From Saccharomycopsis crataegensis (taxonomy: Eukaryota; Ascomycota; Saccharomycetes; Ascoideales; Saccharomycopsidaceae), in assembly GCF_037102585.1 (NCBI RefSeq), contig NW_027043824.1, positions 186,001 through 250,000 of the forward strand: DNA of 64,000 bases. Direction: 5' to 3'. The notes beneath the pieces were generated by a model. The model made no database searches. It was not told the DNA's origin and worked only from the letters and a program-made list of their open reading frames with translations. The translations under genes and the position numbers were made by a program. Shown piece by piece: positions 43,601-50,852 of this stretch (position 1 is its first letter; every line of letters begins with the position of its first letter).

Positions 43601-45243
43601 ATGATAGGAATGGAGCCAGGACGCCGAAGAACATGGATCAATTGATAAGGACCTCTTTGGAAGCGCTTGTTCCTGAGTTCAGTAATTTACAGGTTGATTG
43701 GAGTAGAATTACACTATCATGGGCCACCACATGCTCCGTCAGGCATATCGCTTGTAGATCATTCCAAGCATTCCGTTCTCTTTTGTCATTTTTGGATAAG
43801 ACTATGTTAGCTGATATGTTGCACCGTTTATCCAGCACAATTTCTGATCCAAATGATGATATCCAAGGATTTGCAATGCAAATCCTTATGAGCTTGAATG
43901 CTATCACCGCTGAATTGAGCGCTGAAAAATTAATATCTTTCCCTGAATTATTCTGGGCGGCAGTTGCTTGTTTGAGTACGGTCCACGAAAAGGAGTTTCT
44001 TGAAGTCATTTCCATCATATCTAAATTCATCTCTAAAATTGATTTGAATTCTGAAGATACTATCAGCTGTTTGATATCTACCTTCCCAACCAAATGGGAA
44101 GGAAAATTCGAAGGTCTTCAAAACATTGTGATGATTGGATTGAGGTCATCAAATGCTTGGGAACCAAGTATGAAATTATTGGATAGATTGAACAAGTTGA
44201 CATCTAGTGAAGTGATTGCTGGTCCTTCAAGGTTATTGATGGCATTAATGGCCAATATGCCAAGGTTTTTGCATGCTTTCGAAGAACAAGAATTTACTGA
44301 AGATATTCAGCAAGCCGCGGAAATTTTAAGTAACATGGCATTGGCAGAAAATCAACAAGGGGTTTCCAGAATTGTGTTGTCATTAGCAAATAATAAGTTC
44401 CGGAAGAAGGAAGACTTTATCAGTCAAGCACTCTATCTCATAAAGGAATCTTACTTCCCTGAATATCAATCACAATGTTTGGTGTTCTTGTTGGGATTGT
44501 TGATGAACAAGATCAAATGGGTCAAATTGGAAACTATGGAGCTATTGAAATATTTACTCCCAATGAACGATTTAACTAGAGAGGAGTTTCAAGGTGTGGG
44601 TGCCGATTTACTCTCACCATTATTAAGGTTGTTATTAACGGAATATTCTGAGAAAGCATTAGAAGTTCTTGATGAAACCGATCATATTTCAGGAAGTCAA
44701 CTTGATAAAGATTTCATCAGATTGAGTTTGGGTAATAGAACTTTGAGAAAAGAGTATGAGAAAATTGCTACATTATTTGGGGTTCCTGACGATAGTGGAT
44801 GGTCAATTCCAATGTCAGCGGTTACCGCAGCTATCACAAAACAGAATGTTCATGCGGTATATTTAACTTGCAGAAACCAACTCAAAGAAAATGGTGATCA
44901 ACAAGAAAGCACGAATCAACAAGTTGAAGGAGCTTTTGAGTTCCATGATGATAGAGAAGAACCGGTTCACTTTTATGATGAAAATCCCGAAAAGAGATCC
45001 ATCAGCAATATGTACGCTACTTTGAACTATTTCGAATCTTTCTTTGAAGCCGATGCAGATATAGTCTCTAATACTGATTCTGAAAACACCCAATACCACG
45101 ACCGATCTTTGTCCACAGAAACTTCAAAGCTTAGTAGCTTGGTCAATGATGGTTTGGATAGAACTGATTCTAATAGCTCCTACAGACTCGATCCATACAA
45201 TAGCAACAATTACAATAACTATATAAATTATGGAAATTATTGA
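37612..45243 (+). CDS. TAO3: Furry/Mor2-type morphogenesis scaffold Tao3
   Basis: 2543-aa scaffold of the RAM network, which activates the Ndr kinase Cbk1 with Mob2 for polarised growth and daughter-specific transcription. About 230 N-terminal residues are disordered and Asn/Ser-rich. The conserved Furry/Mor2 helical-repeat body follows, starting at STPTEYTLH-like PSEYTLHMIFTQFIRLAERKLN. Strong family-like blocks include FEYQKLRRYFCGLLENVF, EARxGCFTFLEEWCGYG, YVYVLPGAASRDLFSLGQIS and the C-terminal QCLVFLLGLLMNKIKWVKLETM. The end is a polar tail with Tyr/Asn repeats. Length is near S. cerevisiae Tao3 (2376 aa). It is one uninterrupted frame. Its presence with the KIC1-like gene in the same window is notable because both belong to the RAM pathway. 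Confidence 0.93.
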   Translation: MSNYTFPPPPVSSGNDEGSIESVNSFSFPLSQPNTDGGSYQQDNNNTYQERPMYENFGQQSYRYKIIENPEADDIITNDMKIDLDEIQRRSTSLRVGTNSDNNTSGLGFNQIEIPEFDDASNKALMRSNSIANSIKLPEALYLQNNPSNINTPNSNNMSNFSFPLKSPINDNSDHVPTNNSKAAVSRLGSIRSIRNKGSATSMNQDKPQPLPSFQAHNSIQSKSINNMNTANTQDVRRVLTTELKTPSEYTLHMIFTQFIRLAERKLNATEPLDGELSIKYIESLKRGNDALFDKVVTSLGYIAKKQPQQVVDSVMYWRKAKGNQVDSSVDAYNKNKHLLLLKQKQLKGSLHGSSSSKMSLHSRNGSSQSSSMSFTREKSNSNGSDLNPNDAMSLQFLENQVEQARQIFVQTENRANAAAYLVCRVLIEVVKQIPLNSENMNFYNTLEENIYHQLKSMDPANVLNDKMKLINWNCLTILIGEISAKRFSRISDKFIADLEKSPANISRSTEMYLCLLVRGMRNLKLTNYPLEEFEESCGFLSSVAKFFYKSTSYMMINAYCETLTELLLPLCEVLNAETDLPVWADVVKSMLKKINSVIDKPKYWESAFELMCVCLSVSPSTIFYDNWYDLLIYQLSNKLTKANNIVKDPNDYLSFSMVLKDAKSSNLNTISKITLLKSTARLVWTYIFRCTESLNKTTKKLDAIFKVLFFQNTNSKKQQWLTYDLEVLKPLVILLRSIGYSNINYTMESLLLPLIKQSFNMISLDNISQERLLIVLKSYILILDDLISNSRPKYPTCDFIDSAFDAPSSNFNTINIKEVLNTKNVNQNDILYHEEISNYFCKLFLMLDNEIGTTAWSTVNTGINAFGQLGSIQGGSDAPLISSPSFLSSKSPFSSFLSSDSSQQLNKKQLNIDLFEKLAESIPWFYQLSNVIPYKKLVEILTRNSVHENPKISKVSIATLKKLCNKKNSGSLISTFAKFAFNFAEENNSAIKYRSSFLTSSSETYEKLLKIYLDLLMSWLSFLRSSAKPDNGALNNDGNDFYILNGNFKMNMANTKLNKDGPGDNPSGQGNDPHKDLELNAIVATIEQVEGNGLFFLCSRSTIIRRLAVAILKIIPKFDEVIFETSTRGFGMENGPISDVSAGIYEKSNGKHTRSKSKFAADVDTRLIHILETVPFFDLIGSLKLQLSMPERKKLASLKSRNRKDLLVKLAEADYGVELTLWFKVLPKLLSIIFEKNPVTMALCRSIVCVRMIQIHEYISEFADMKPKGQPAITSGSSNKLFFSGSVNSGTDTQPEVIIEQWKLFLIVACTSLTSTGKQELPPLPGSSAMTHQRKVSNNRAPLYSINSAKSLFNLVIPLLSTEQPLITDAIHSGLSCININIFKALVEVIQPIRSNWETEIRAGSVNEANMRIRIEVTRILHATSKYLSEEQIYSDKRLLKEMIAYVKTVRLFLGASKVQESFEYQKLRRYFCGLLENVFTGVQKTPHPDKWFPFEARLGCFTFLEEWCGYGDSAGIAKKRYQVMRMDKKYSSNPTFSAAIELETTALEYSAVSSMATLCSGAMNQIVKDNKSFVVMAIDYKSLISWIKAIFETDDDILHRLGKKGLKNLLAFNKEKVIFDQAIKEFYNASHKNNKTAESYFVTICETLLENNSYSCEAFEIIVLALYAVGLPSLETRKLAGKLLVYIEKRFYEDNSVEKLVDCICSTSKAVYKKAADNLSRYFSVKYSKEKYNVISLLSLYFHKVAQSSQRDILTIMIPWVEAVNMKKLEFDAAYYLLPSSRDICTEMVLNNLIEITTHAGGIYTPEVESLWVGLVQGNEESNALVIIDYMFAICLHKRITPLIESAKQVVNYVYFSCPTIIEELMKNINPKAMIPPESRPVDPLKNTKLPYVYVLPGAASRDLFSLGQISTIFLVDLLKMKPQSDLIIKNLPMLLNISVILLDHYLAIVRVHAVELLCTVLHELAYNDEKAMATIENLRKHDIKSVWTYEDLHNDRNGARTPKNMDQLIRTSLEALVPEFSNLQVDWSRITLSWATTCSVRHIACRSFQAFRSLLSFLDKTMLADMLHRLSSTISDPNDDIQGFAMQILMSLNAITAELSAEKLISFPELFWAAVACLSTVHEKEFLEVISIISKFISKIDLNSEDTISCLISTFPTKWEGKFEGLQNIVMIGLRSSNAWEPSMKLLDRLNKLTSSEVIAGPSRLLMALMANMPRFLHAFEEQEFTEDIQQAAEILSNMALAENQQGVSRIVLSLANNKFRKKEDFISQALYLIKESYFPEYQSQCLVFLLGLLMNKIKWVKLETMELLKYLLPMNDLTREEFQGVGADLLSPLLRLLLTEYSEKALEVLDETDHISGSQLDKDFIRLSLGNRTLRKEYEKIATLFGVPDDSGWSIPMSAVTAAITKQNVHAVYLTCRNQLKENGDQQESTNQQVEGAFEFHDDREEPVHFYDENPEKRSISNMYATLNYFESFFEADADIVSNTDSENTQYHDRSLSTETSKLSSLVNDGLDRTDSNSSYRLDPYNSNNYNNYINYGNY

Positions 45244-45673
45244 TCTCTCACATTAACGACCCATTTGATTGATTTCCATGTGGATGATTTTTTTTTTTTG
45301 TTTTGCTTGAAGTTTCCTAAAATTTTTATTCAGTACATTTCAATGATGCTCTTTGAATTAGCTATGTTTGCAATTTGCGATGCCCATTTTTAGTTTTTTA
45401 TATTTTTTTTTCTTTATCTAATAGGAATAATCCTATAACATATGTATAATAATTGTTATTTTGTTTATTGTTTTGTGAAAGCGTAATTCATGTTATTTTC
45501 CTTCTGGAGATATGTAAACCAACATGAGGATCCATCGCGTGCGTGTAGGAATGAAAAATCATTAAAAAAAAAAAAAAAATTCTCATCTCCTTCTAATGCG
45601 CGTTTGAAAATTCTTGTTTCTTCTAATATTTCTCCAAAAGAATCATTATAAATTGTTGTGCTAATTCTCGTGA
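45244..45673. other. TAO3 3' region / BUD22 promoter
   Basis: 430 bp, AT-rich, with a T tract after TAO3 (45290-45299) and an A tract at 45564-45579. No gene. Confidence 0.5.
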
Positions 45674-47233
45674 ATGAGTGAGATGGCGGCCAAGAAACAA
45701 CAAGAACAACAGAAAAACGGTCTTTTAAGACTTGATATATTAGAATTCGGAACCCAAAAGAAGAGATGGAGATATAGAAGAACCAAAGAGATTGTCACAT
45801 CTCTAAAAAGAAAAGGGTTGTTGCCAACCAAAGAAGAATCTGAGAAGGAAATATTGGAATTAAAATCTTTAATATTACCAAAAAAAGTCCACTATAGTAA
45901 TGAAACCTTGGCTAAAGCACTCAAAAAGGCTAGAAAAGCAGAAATTATTCGTATGAAGAGTAAAATCAAATCAAAAAAGGATCAGGAAGCCAGTGCCAAA
46001 GAGTTAGAACTTTTGGAAACTAAGTTTGATGATTCTGCAATTGATCTAATTGCTCACCAAAAGACAGTAAAATTCATAGAAAAAATCTTCATGTTGAAAA
46101 AATCTGTTCCTGAATATATTCCAACTTGGGTAAAAGATGCTTTCAATGATAAAGATAATGAATACAACTCGTCAAAATTTTATAGGGATGCAGACGAAAA
46201 TACCAAGAAACTATTATCAAGACTATTCAATAATAAGACCATGGCAGAGGGCATGAAGATGGCCGAAAACAGTTTGAAGATTGTAAACGAACCAGTGGAG
46301 AAACCAAAAGAATCACAGAAAGAAAGCGACAATGACAGTAATAGTGATGATGATAGTGATAGTGCTGATAATGATAGTGCTGATAATGATAGTGCTGATA
46401 GTGAAAGTGAAAGTGAAAGTGAAAGTGTCGATGATTCTGAAAATGTGGAGTGTGATGGAAGAAAAAGAGATTTTGATGTGGAAGATGAGGAAGATGAGAA
46501 CGTTTATTCACATTACGACAATATGGTTATAGCCTCTGAGGCAGAAAGTGATGAAGAGGGGCAAGAAAATGGAGCTGCCATACCACAGATTGACTACAAC
46601 CAGGTAACGGATGAAGAACCTAGTGCGGACGAGGAGTTAGATAGCGGAGATGAATCATCTGATTTTTTCGATTTTGGTGATGAAACCAATGGTGAGAAAA
46701 AGGAGCAAAAAGAAAAGGAAAAGAAGGAAAAAAAAGAAAAAAAAGAAAAAAAAGAAAAAAAAGAAAAGAAGAAAGAGGAGAAGGAAAAGAAGGAAAAAAT
46801 TGTTTTACCTTCTCTTCAGGCCGGATACTATTCAGGTGGCTCTGATTCGGAACTTGAAAAAGATGAAAACGATCCTATCTTGAAGAATTTAGATAAGCCA
46901 AGAAAAAACCGTCGTGGTCAACGTGCCAGACAAAAGATTTGGGAAATGAAATATGGTCATGGTGCCAACCATGTCAAGAAGGAAGCTGAAAGAGTCAAAT
47001 CGGAGCGTGAAACCAAAAGACTTGAATATGAAGAACGTGTAAGAAAGAGAGCAGCTAAGCAGAAAATTTTGGACGAACAGGAAAAGAATAATCCAAATAG
47101 ACTTCCTTTGGGACAGAAGAAGAAGAAGGTTGACGAAAATAAGGCCATGCATCCTTCTTGGGTTGCAAAGAGAAAGGCCGAAGAGGCTCTTGCAAAAGTC
47201 GAGTTTAAGGGGAAGAAAGTTAAATTTGATTAG
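45674..47233 (+). CDS. BUD22: Bud22-family ribosome biogenesis protein
   Basis: 519-aa nucleolar protein of the Bud22/SRFBP1 family, needed for 18S rRNA processing and 40S assembly. The N-terminal coiled, Lys-rich half carries KKRWRYRRTKEIVTSLKRK and KALKKARKAEIIRMKSK. The centre is acidic with a NDSAD triple repeat and an SESESES run. A run of K-K-E-K units encoded by near-identical 12-bp repeats follows at about 46725-46770. The family C-terminal block has KNRRGQRARQKIWEMKYG, LPLGQKKKKVDE, MHPSWVAKRKAEE and a final basic KGKKVKFD. Length equals S. cerevisiae Bud22 (519 aa). Either Met1 or Met4 may start translation. Confidence 0.88.
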   Translation: MSEMAAKKQQEQQKNGLLRLDILEFGTQKKRWRYRRTKEIVTSLKRKGLLPTKEESEKEILELKSLILPKKVHYSNETLAKALKKARKAEIIRMKSKIKSKKDQEASAKELELLETKFDDSAIDLIAHQKTVKFIEKIFMLKKSVPEYIPTWVKDAFNDKDNEYNSSKFYRDADENTKKLLSRLFNNKTMAEGMKMAENSLKIVNEPVEKPKESQKESDNDSNSDDDSDSADNDSADNDSADSESESESESVDDSENVECDGRKRDFDVEDEEDENVYSHYDNMVIASEAESDEEGQENGAAIPQIDYNQVTDEEPSADEELDSGDESSDFFDFGDETNGEKKEQKEKEKKEKKEKKEKKEKKEKKKEEKEKKEKIVLPSLQAGYYSGGSDSELEKDENDPILKNLDKPRKNRRGQRARQKIWEMKYGHGANHVKKEAERVKSERETKRLEYEERVRKRAAKQKILDEQEKNNPNRLPLGQKKKKVDENKAMHPSWVAKRKAEEALAKVEFKGKKVKFD

Positions 47234-47434
47234 ATTCTTGTTTGTACGATAGTTTTTTTTTTGCGAGAATGAATTTAGAAATAATTAATTTTATTGAATC
47301 TTGATGTAGTTATAAATCGGTGGTGTTCTTGGGAGCCAAGCCACTGGTAACTTTTTCATTTTGGGAATTCCTCTCTATGATTGACTCCATACAAACCTGG
47401 GGAGGTCAAAATATTAGTGAATCTGAAATATATA

Positions 47435-48280
47435 ATGTTTCGAATTAACTCCTGGCAAATACCCTTTAGAAGATTTTTTCATCTATCTTCCCTGTCTTCT
47501 GGAAAGCTTGAAAATAACACTGCATTAATAACTGGTGGCTCCAGAGGCCTAGGGCTTTCCATTGCGAGAAGTTTAGCGTCTGAAGGCAGTAACGTTGTTT
47601 TGTGTGGAAGAAATTCATCAAGCCTACAAGAAAATGTATCAAAATTACCGATTATTCACGAGGGACAGAAACATGCATTTATCTCTTGTGACTTGTCCGA
47701 TATTGAAGAGATTAATAAGCGATTCACCATTCAACCTAAAAAGGACCTGGTTAACTTATCCATGGCGGATCATTTACTTCAGAAAACCAACATTCTCATC
47801 AATTGCGCTGGAGTCATGCAAACTAGTCTTCTTTTACAAACCAGCACTGATGAAATATCAAAAATTGTGAACACAAACCTACTTGCCCCGATAGTATTGT
47901 CCCAAAAACTATCCAAAATCATGATGCGTCCCTCAGTACGAAAGGCTGCACCAAACAGATTAATAGTCAATATGTCCTCGGGATTGGGAGAAATTCCTTT
48001 CAAAGGTACTTCGGTATATGGAGCGACCAAAAGTGGCTTGAATATTTTCACGAGAACTTTAGCCAGTGAGTTACAAAGAGTCGGCATTAGGGTCAATTGC
48101 ATTAGTCCAGGTTTGATTCGTGACACCGATATGGGCCAAACAGATGTTATTCGAGAACAATTGTCGGATATCTCTGGTTTTGGGATCTGTGAGAAAAAAG
48201 ATGTCGTACAGCAAGTAATGAACTTGATTCAAGATGCTACGGTGTCTGGTAAAAATATTCCTGTCGGTTTTACCAGATGA
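47435..48280 (+). CDS. OAR1: 3-oxoacyl-ACP reductase, mitochondrial FAS II
   Basis: 281-aa short-chain dehydrogenase/reductase. By length and leader it is the mitochondrial 3-oxoacyl-[ACP] reductase of type II fatty-acid (lipoate precursor) synthesis. Residues 1-25 (MFRINSWQIPFRRFFHLSSLS) look like a matrix presequence. The NADP-binding motif TGGSRGLGLSIA is at about 34-45, NCAGVMQTS is the structural NAG region, and the catalytic triad is in NMSSGLGEIPFKGTSVYGATKSG (Ser, YxxxK). SPGLIRDTDM follows. The frame opens at a TTG upstream, so I took ATG 47435. S. cerevisiae Oar1 is 278 aa. Confidence 0.85.
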   Translation: MFRINSWQIPFRRFFHLSSLSSGKLENNTALITGGSRGLGLSIARSLASEGSNVVLCGRNSSSLQENVSKLPIIHEGQKHAFISCDLSDIEEINKRFTIQPKKDLVNLSMADHLLQKTNILINCAGVMQTSLLLQTSTDEISKIVNTNLLAPIVLSQKLSKIMMRPSVRKAAPNRLIVNMSSGLGEIPFKGTSVYGATKSGLNIFTRTLASELQRVGIRVNCISPGLIRDTDMGQTDVIREQLSDISGFGICEKKDVVQQVMNLIQDATVSGKNIPVGFTR

Positions 48281-48351
48281 GTTTTATTTGACCTGACCTA
48301 TTCCTAGACACGAAAACATAACGCTCTATAATTCATAATATTATACACTAT

Positions 48352-50122
48352 CTAATCTTGGGTCATTTCAATATCCTCGTCGTTCATATTAATTTCACCT
48401 TTTTCTTCGGCATTCTCACCTTCCTCCCCCTCTTCTCCTTCTCCTTCTCCTTCTCCTTCTTGTTCTCCTGTCTGCTCACCTTGTATTTGAATCCCAGGCT
48501 CTGCTACCCCTTCACGCTCTCTCGCTATGGTTAAAGCTCTGCGATATAAACTCATACCAGCCAAAGCATCGTGTTTTCTGGCTTCGAATTGCTCGCTCGT
48601 AATCAATTCACCTCTTATCAATTCTATATGATTATTAACTTTAGCAATGACTTCTCCCTTTTCCGAAAATACAAGCTCCGTGCCAACGAGCTGTTTCCAG
48701 TCACCTTGAAAAAGGAAATTATCGATTTTTGCGAGTGGCTTTCCAGTCCCAATACCGGTAATTTGCATTTTTGATGTTGGAGTGTACTGTGATGCAGAAG
48801 CTGTCGCAGTGATAAGTGGGTTATTATTAGAGGACCCGGCTTCTCCTTCATATACGTATTTTTTGAAAGTCTCACGATTGGATGGAGCATGATATAGTGA
48901 AAAATTCTGATGCACCTGTGATGGATGACTAGGTACCTGGCTGGACGAGATACTGGCTCGAAGCTCAGCTGTTGGGACATCAATTGTAACATAGAAATCC
49001 TACAAATGGTGTTAGTATTGAAATAAGGTATATTCTATCAAATGATTGTGTAAGAAAGAGCACAAAAAAGGTAAATGAAATAAAAACAGAAAGTAATGAG
49101 TTAAAAAAAGCTAAACACAAAATTCTAAACAGAGAAAAAAAAAAAGAATCAACATACTTCGATTTCTTCCTCCTGAGATACTTGATCCACAGAAGCTGAA
49201 TCTTTCTCATGAGCAGCCTTTTCAGCTGCTTCCCTTCTCAATTTAATGTCTTCATCTGACCCTGCCTCTACTTTGTCAACTATAGTGCGTTAGTAAATTG
49301 AAAACCCTCCGACCAGAAAAGAAAATAGTAATAATAAACAAAATAAAAACTTACTGAAATGCCAACTCATTTCTTCGCCTTGGCTTAAGAACGAAGTATC
49401 TCCATTGACTTCAATTTCCCATTTTCCTTCAGCAGAATCACGAGTATAGGTATCCAAAGAGCAAGCACCAGAACGTAAGTACTTTTCACCCTTGAAATTT
49501 ATCTGGTCTCTAACACCAGAATATCCCATGAGGGACATTCCCAAAGCAATTTTGGTGGCAGCATGACACACAAACATGATGGATTTAATTTTTGGGAATT
49601 CAGCTTCAAATTTTGGGAAAAAACGTTTCCAGAATTGTTGAGTACGAGCGAAGATTTCCCCTTCGGTTTCCCCTTTATTTGAGGCGGTGATCAATGAGGA
49701 CCATTCGGTGTTGATGTTATCGAAGAATTTGAGTAAAAGCTCGAGTGAAGCTGGCTCAGGGATAATTCCACGATCAGGTTTATACCATTCCCCAATACCA
49801 TTTTCCACCAAAATCTCAAGGCCAAGCGCATCAGCTATTGGGGTCGAAGTTTGAAGACAGCGGTAGAAAGGAGACGAGAAGAGAGCTTCTGGTTTTTTTT
49901 CAAGACTTGATACATGGATAGCTAGTTCCTTAGCTTGATCGAGACCATGTGGTGCAAGAACATTATCACTGTTGATACCAGTTGGCGGCTCTGGAACTGG
50001 TCCTGGGAGCCAATTAGAGCGGAATCCGTGCTTAAAGAAGGGTGTTAGTGAGAGAAACAAAGAACTCATGCGATGATCGACAGAATACTTACTCTTGCGA
50101 TATATATTGTTTCGAGGACCAT
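48352..50122 (-). CDS. TFC7: TFIIIC subunit tau55 (Tfc7), four exons
   Basis: Reassembled from exons 50122-50093, 50030-49355, 49279-49158 and 48999-48352 (minus strand), giving 491 aa. Tau55 is a subunit of RNA polymerase III factor TFIIIC. The N-terminal histidine-phosphatase domain reads MVLETIYIAR|HGFRSNWLPG, with catalytic-type Arg10, His11, Arg67 (SPFYRCLQT), Glu91 (GIGEWYKPD) and His166 (FVCHAATKIALGMSLMGY). The linker SQGEEMSWHFIDKVEAGSDEDIK spans exon 2/3. Exon 4 brings the TFIIIC sub6 domain (DFYVTIDVP..., GKPLAKIDNFLFQGDWKQLVGTELVF), then an acidic GEGEGEE tail. The protein shares this two-domain layout with S. cerevisiae Tfc7 (435 aa). The annotation would be lost if exons were read as separate genes. 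It diverges from PRS1. Confidence 0.92.
49000..49157 (-). other. TFC7 intron 3 (158 nt)
   Basis: GTATGT at 49157-49152, branch TACTAAC at 49017-49011, 3' TAG ending at 49000. Phase 0. The branch A is 12 nt from the end. Confidence 0.9.
49280..49354 (-). other. TFC7 intron 2 (75 nt)
   Basis: GTAAGT at 49354-49349, branch TACTAAC at 49295-49289, 3' TAG ending at 49280. Phase 1. The branch A is 10 nt from the end. Confidence 0.9.
50031..50092 (-). other. TFC7 intron 1 (62 nt)
   Basis: GTAAGT at 50092-50087, branch CACTAAC at 50050-50044, 3' AAG ending at 50031. Phase 0, lying exactly between catalytic Arg10 and His11. The branch A is 14 nt from the end. Confidence 0.9.
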
Positions 50123-50852
50123 GGTTCTATACTAATTGTCGCTTCTTGTATGCTGACAATACGAGACTGTACATGTGTATCAGCACTTTTTTTGCTGGTG
50201 ATTTCCAGAGTCAAAAAGTGCAGCTCTGATCACGTGCAATACGAAAGCATCACCTCAGATGCCAACAGTATTGACAACGACGTTTGTACTGTAATCGATA
50301 GGTTATATGTATGTGTATATTCGTTTGTTGAAATGTTCAACAACAATTGTGTATTCATGGTGTTTCATTGCTATCTGCGAATTGCCAGCAAACCAAAAGT
50401 GATACCTGACGGGCTAACCATCGCTGCACACTGTTAGACATGATGTACGCGGCCCCAGCAATTTCTTCCACTGATAAATCTTTGGGAATGAAGTTTGGTG
50501 ACGGTTCTTCACAACATGGATAGCCGCACCACTGCCCATCGATCTTCCTCACCAATTAATGCTATGATCTTCCCCCAATTAATTGGCGTTGCGCATCTTC
50601 CCGGGTAACTGCTTTTTTTTTTTTCCCTTTGCAAAAAATTTGATTTAGGAGATGACCACTCAGAATACAATTGCCCCGAACTCGTTTTGGTAGCCATTCA
50701 ATACACGACATTTGCTCGGTGGTTAATGGTACTCTTGGCCAGATCCTAGATCCTACAATACTATCTCCCTCTTTCGACTCTCCATTGTGTCATTTCCTTT
50801 ATCTCCCTCGAGGAATATTAATCTTCTGTCCATCTCATCGACTGGTTGCACC
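50123..50852. promoter_or_regulatory. Divergent promoter region TFC7 / PRS1
   Basis: 730 bp with a CACGTG E-box at 50231-50236 about 110 bp before TFC7. A 13-codon upstream ORF at 50652-50693 could lie in the PRS1 leader, ending 160 bp before its ATG. Two 60-odd-codon minus-strand frames (50355-50555 and 50509-50697) have no family likeness and I do not call them. Confidence 0.5.

Noticed and set aside
49290-50069. Separate phosphoglycerate-mutase gene starting at 50069
   Set aside because: Its first 13 codons and its last 20 or so are intron sequence. Splicing joins it to the TFIIIC domain to give TFC7.
50355-50697. Two small minus-strand frames between TFC7 and PRS1
   Set aside because: One opens at TTG, neither resembles a known small protein, and both lie in a divergent promoter.
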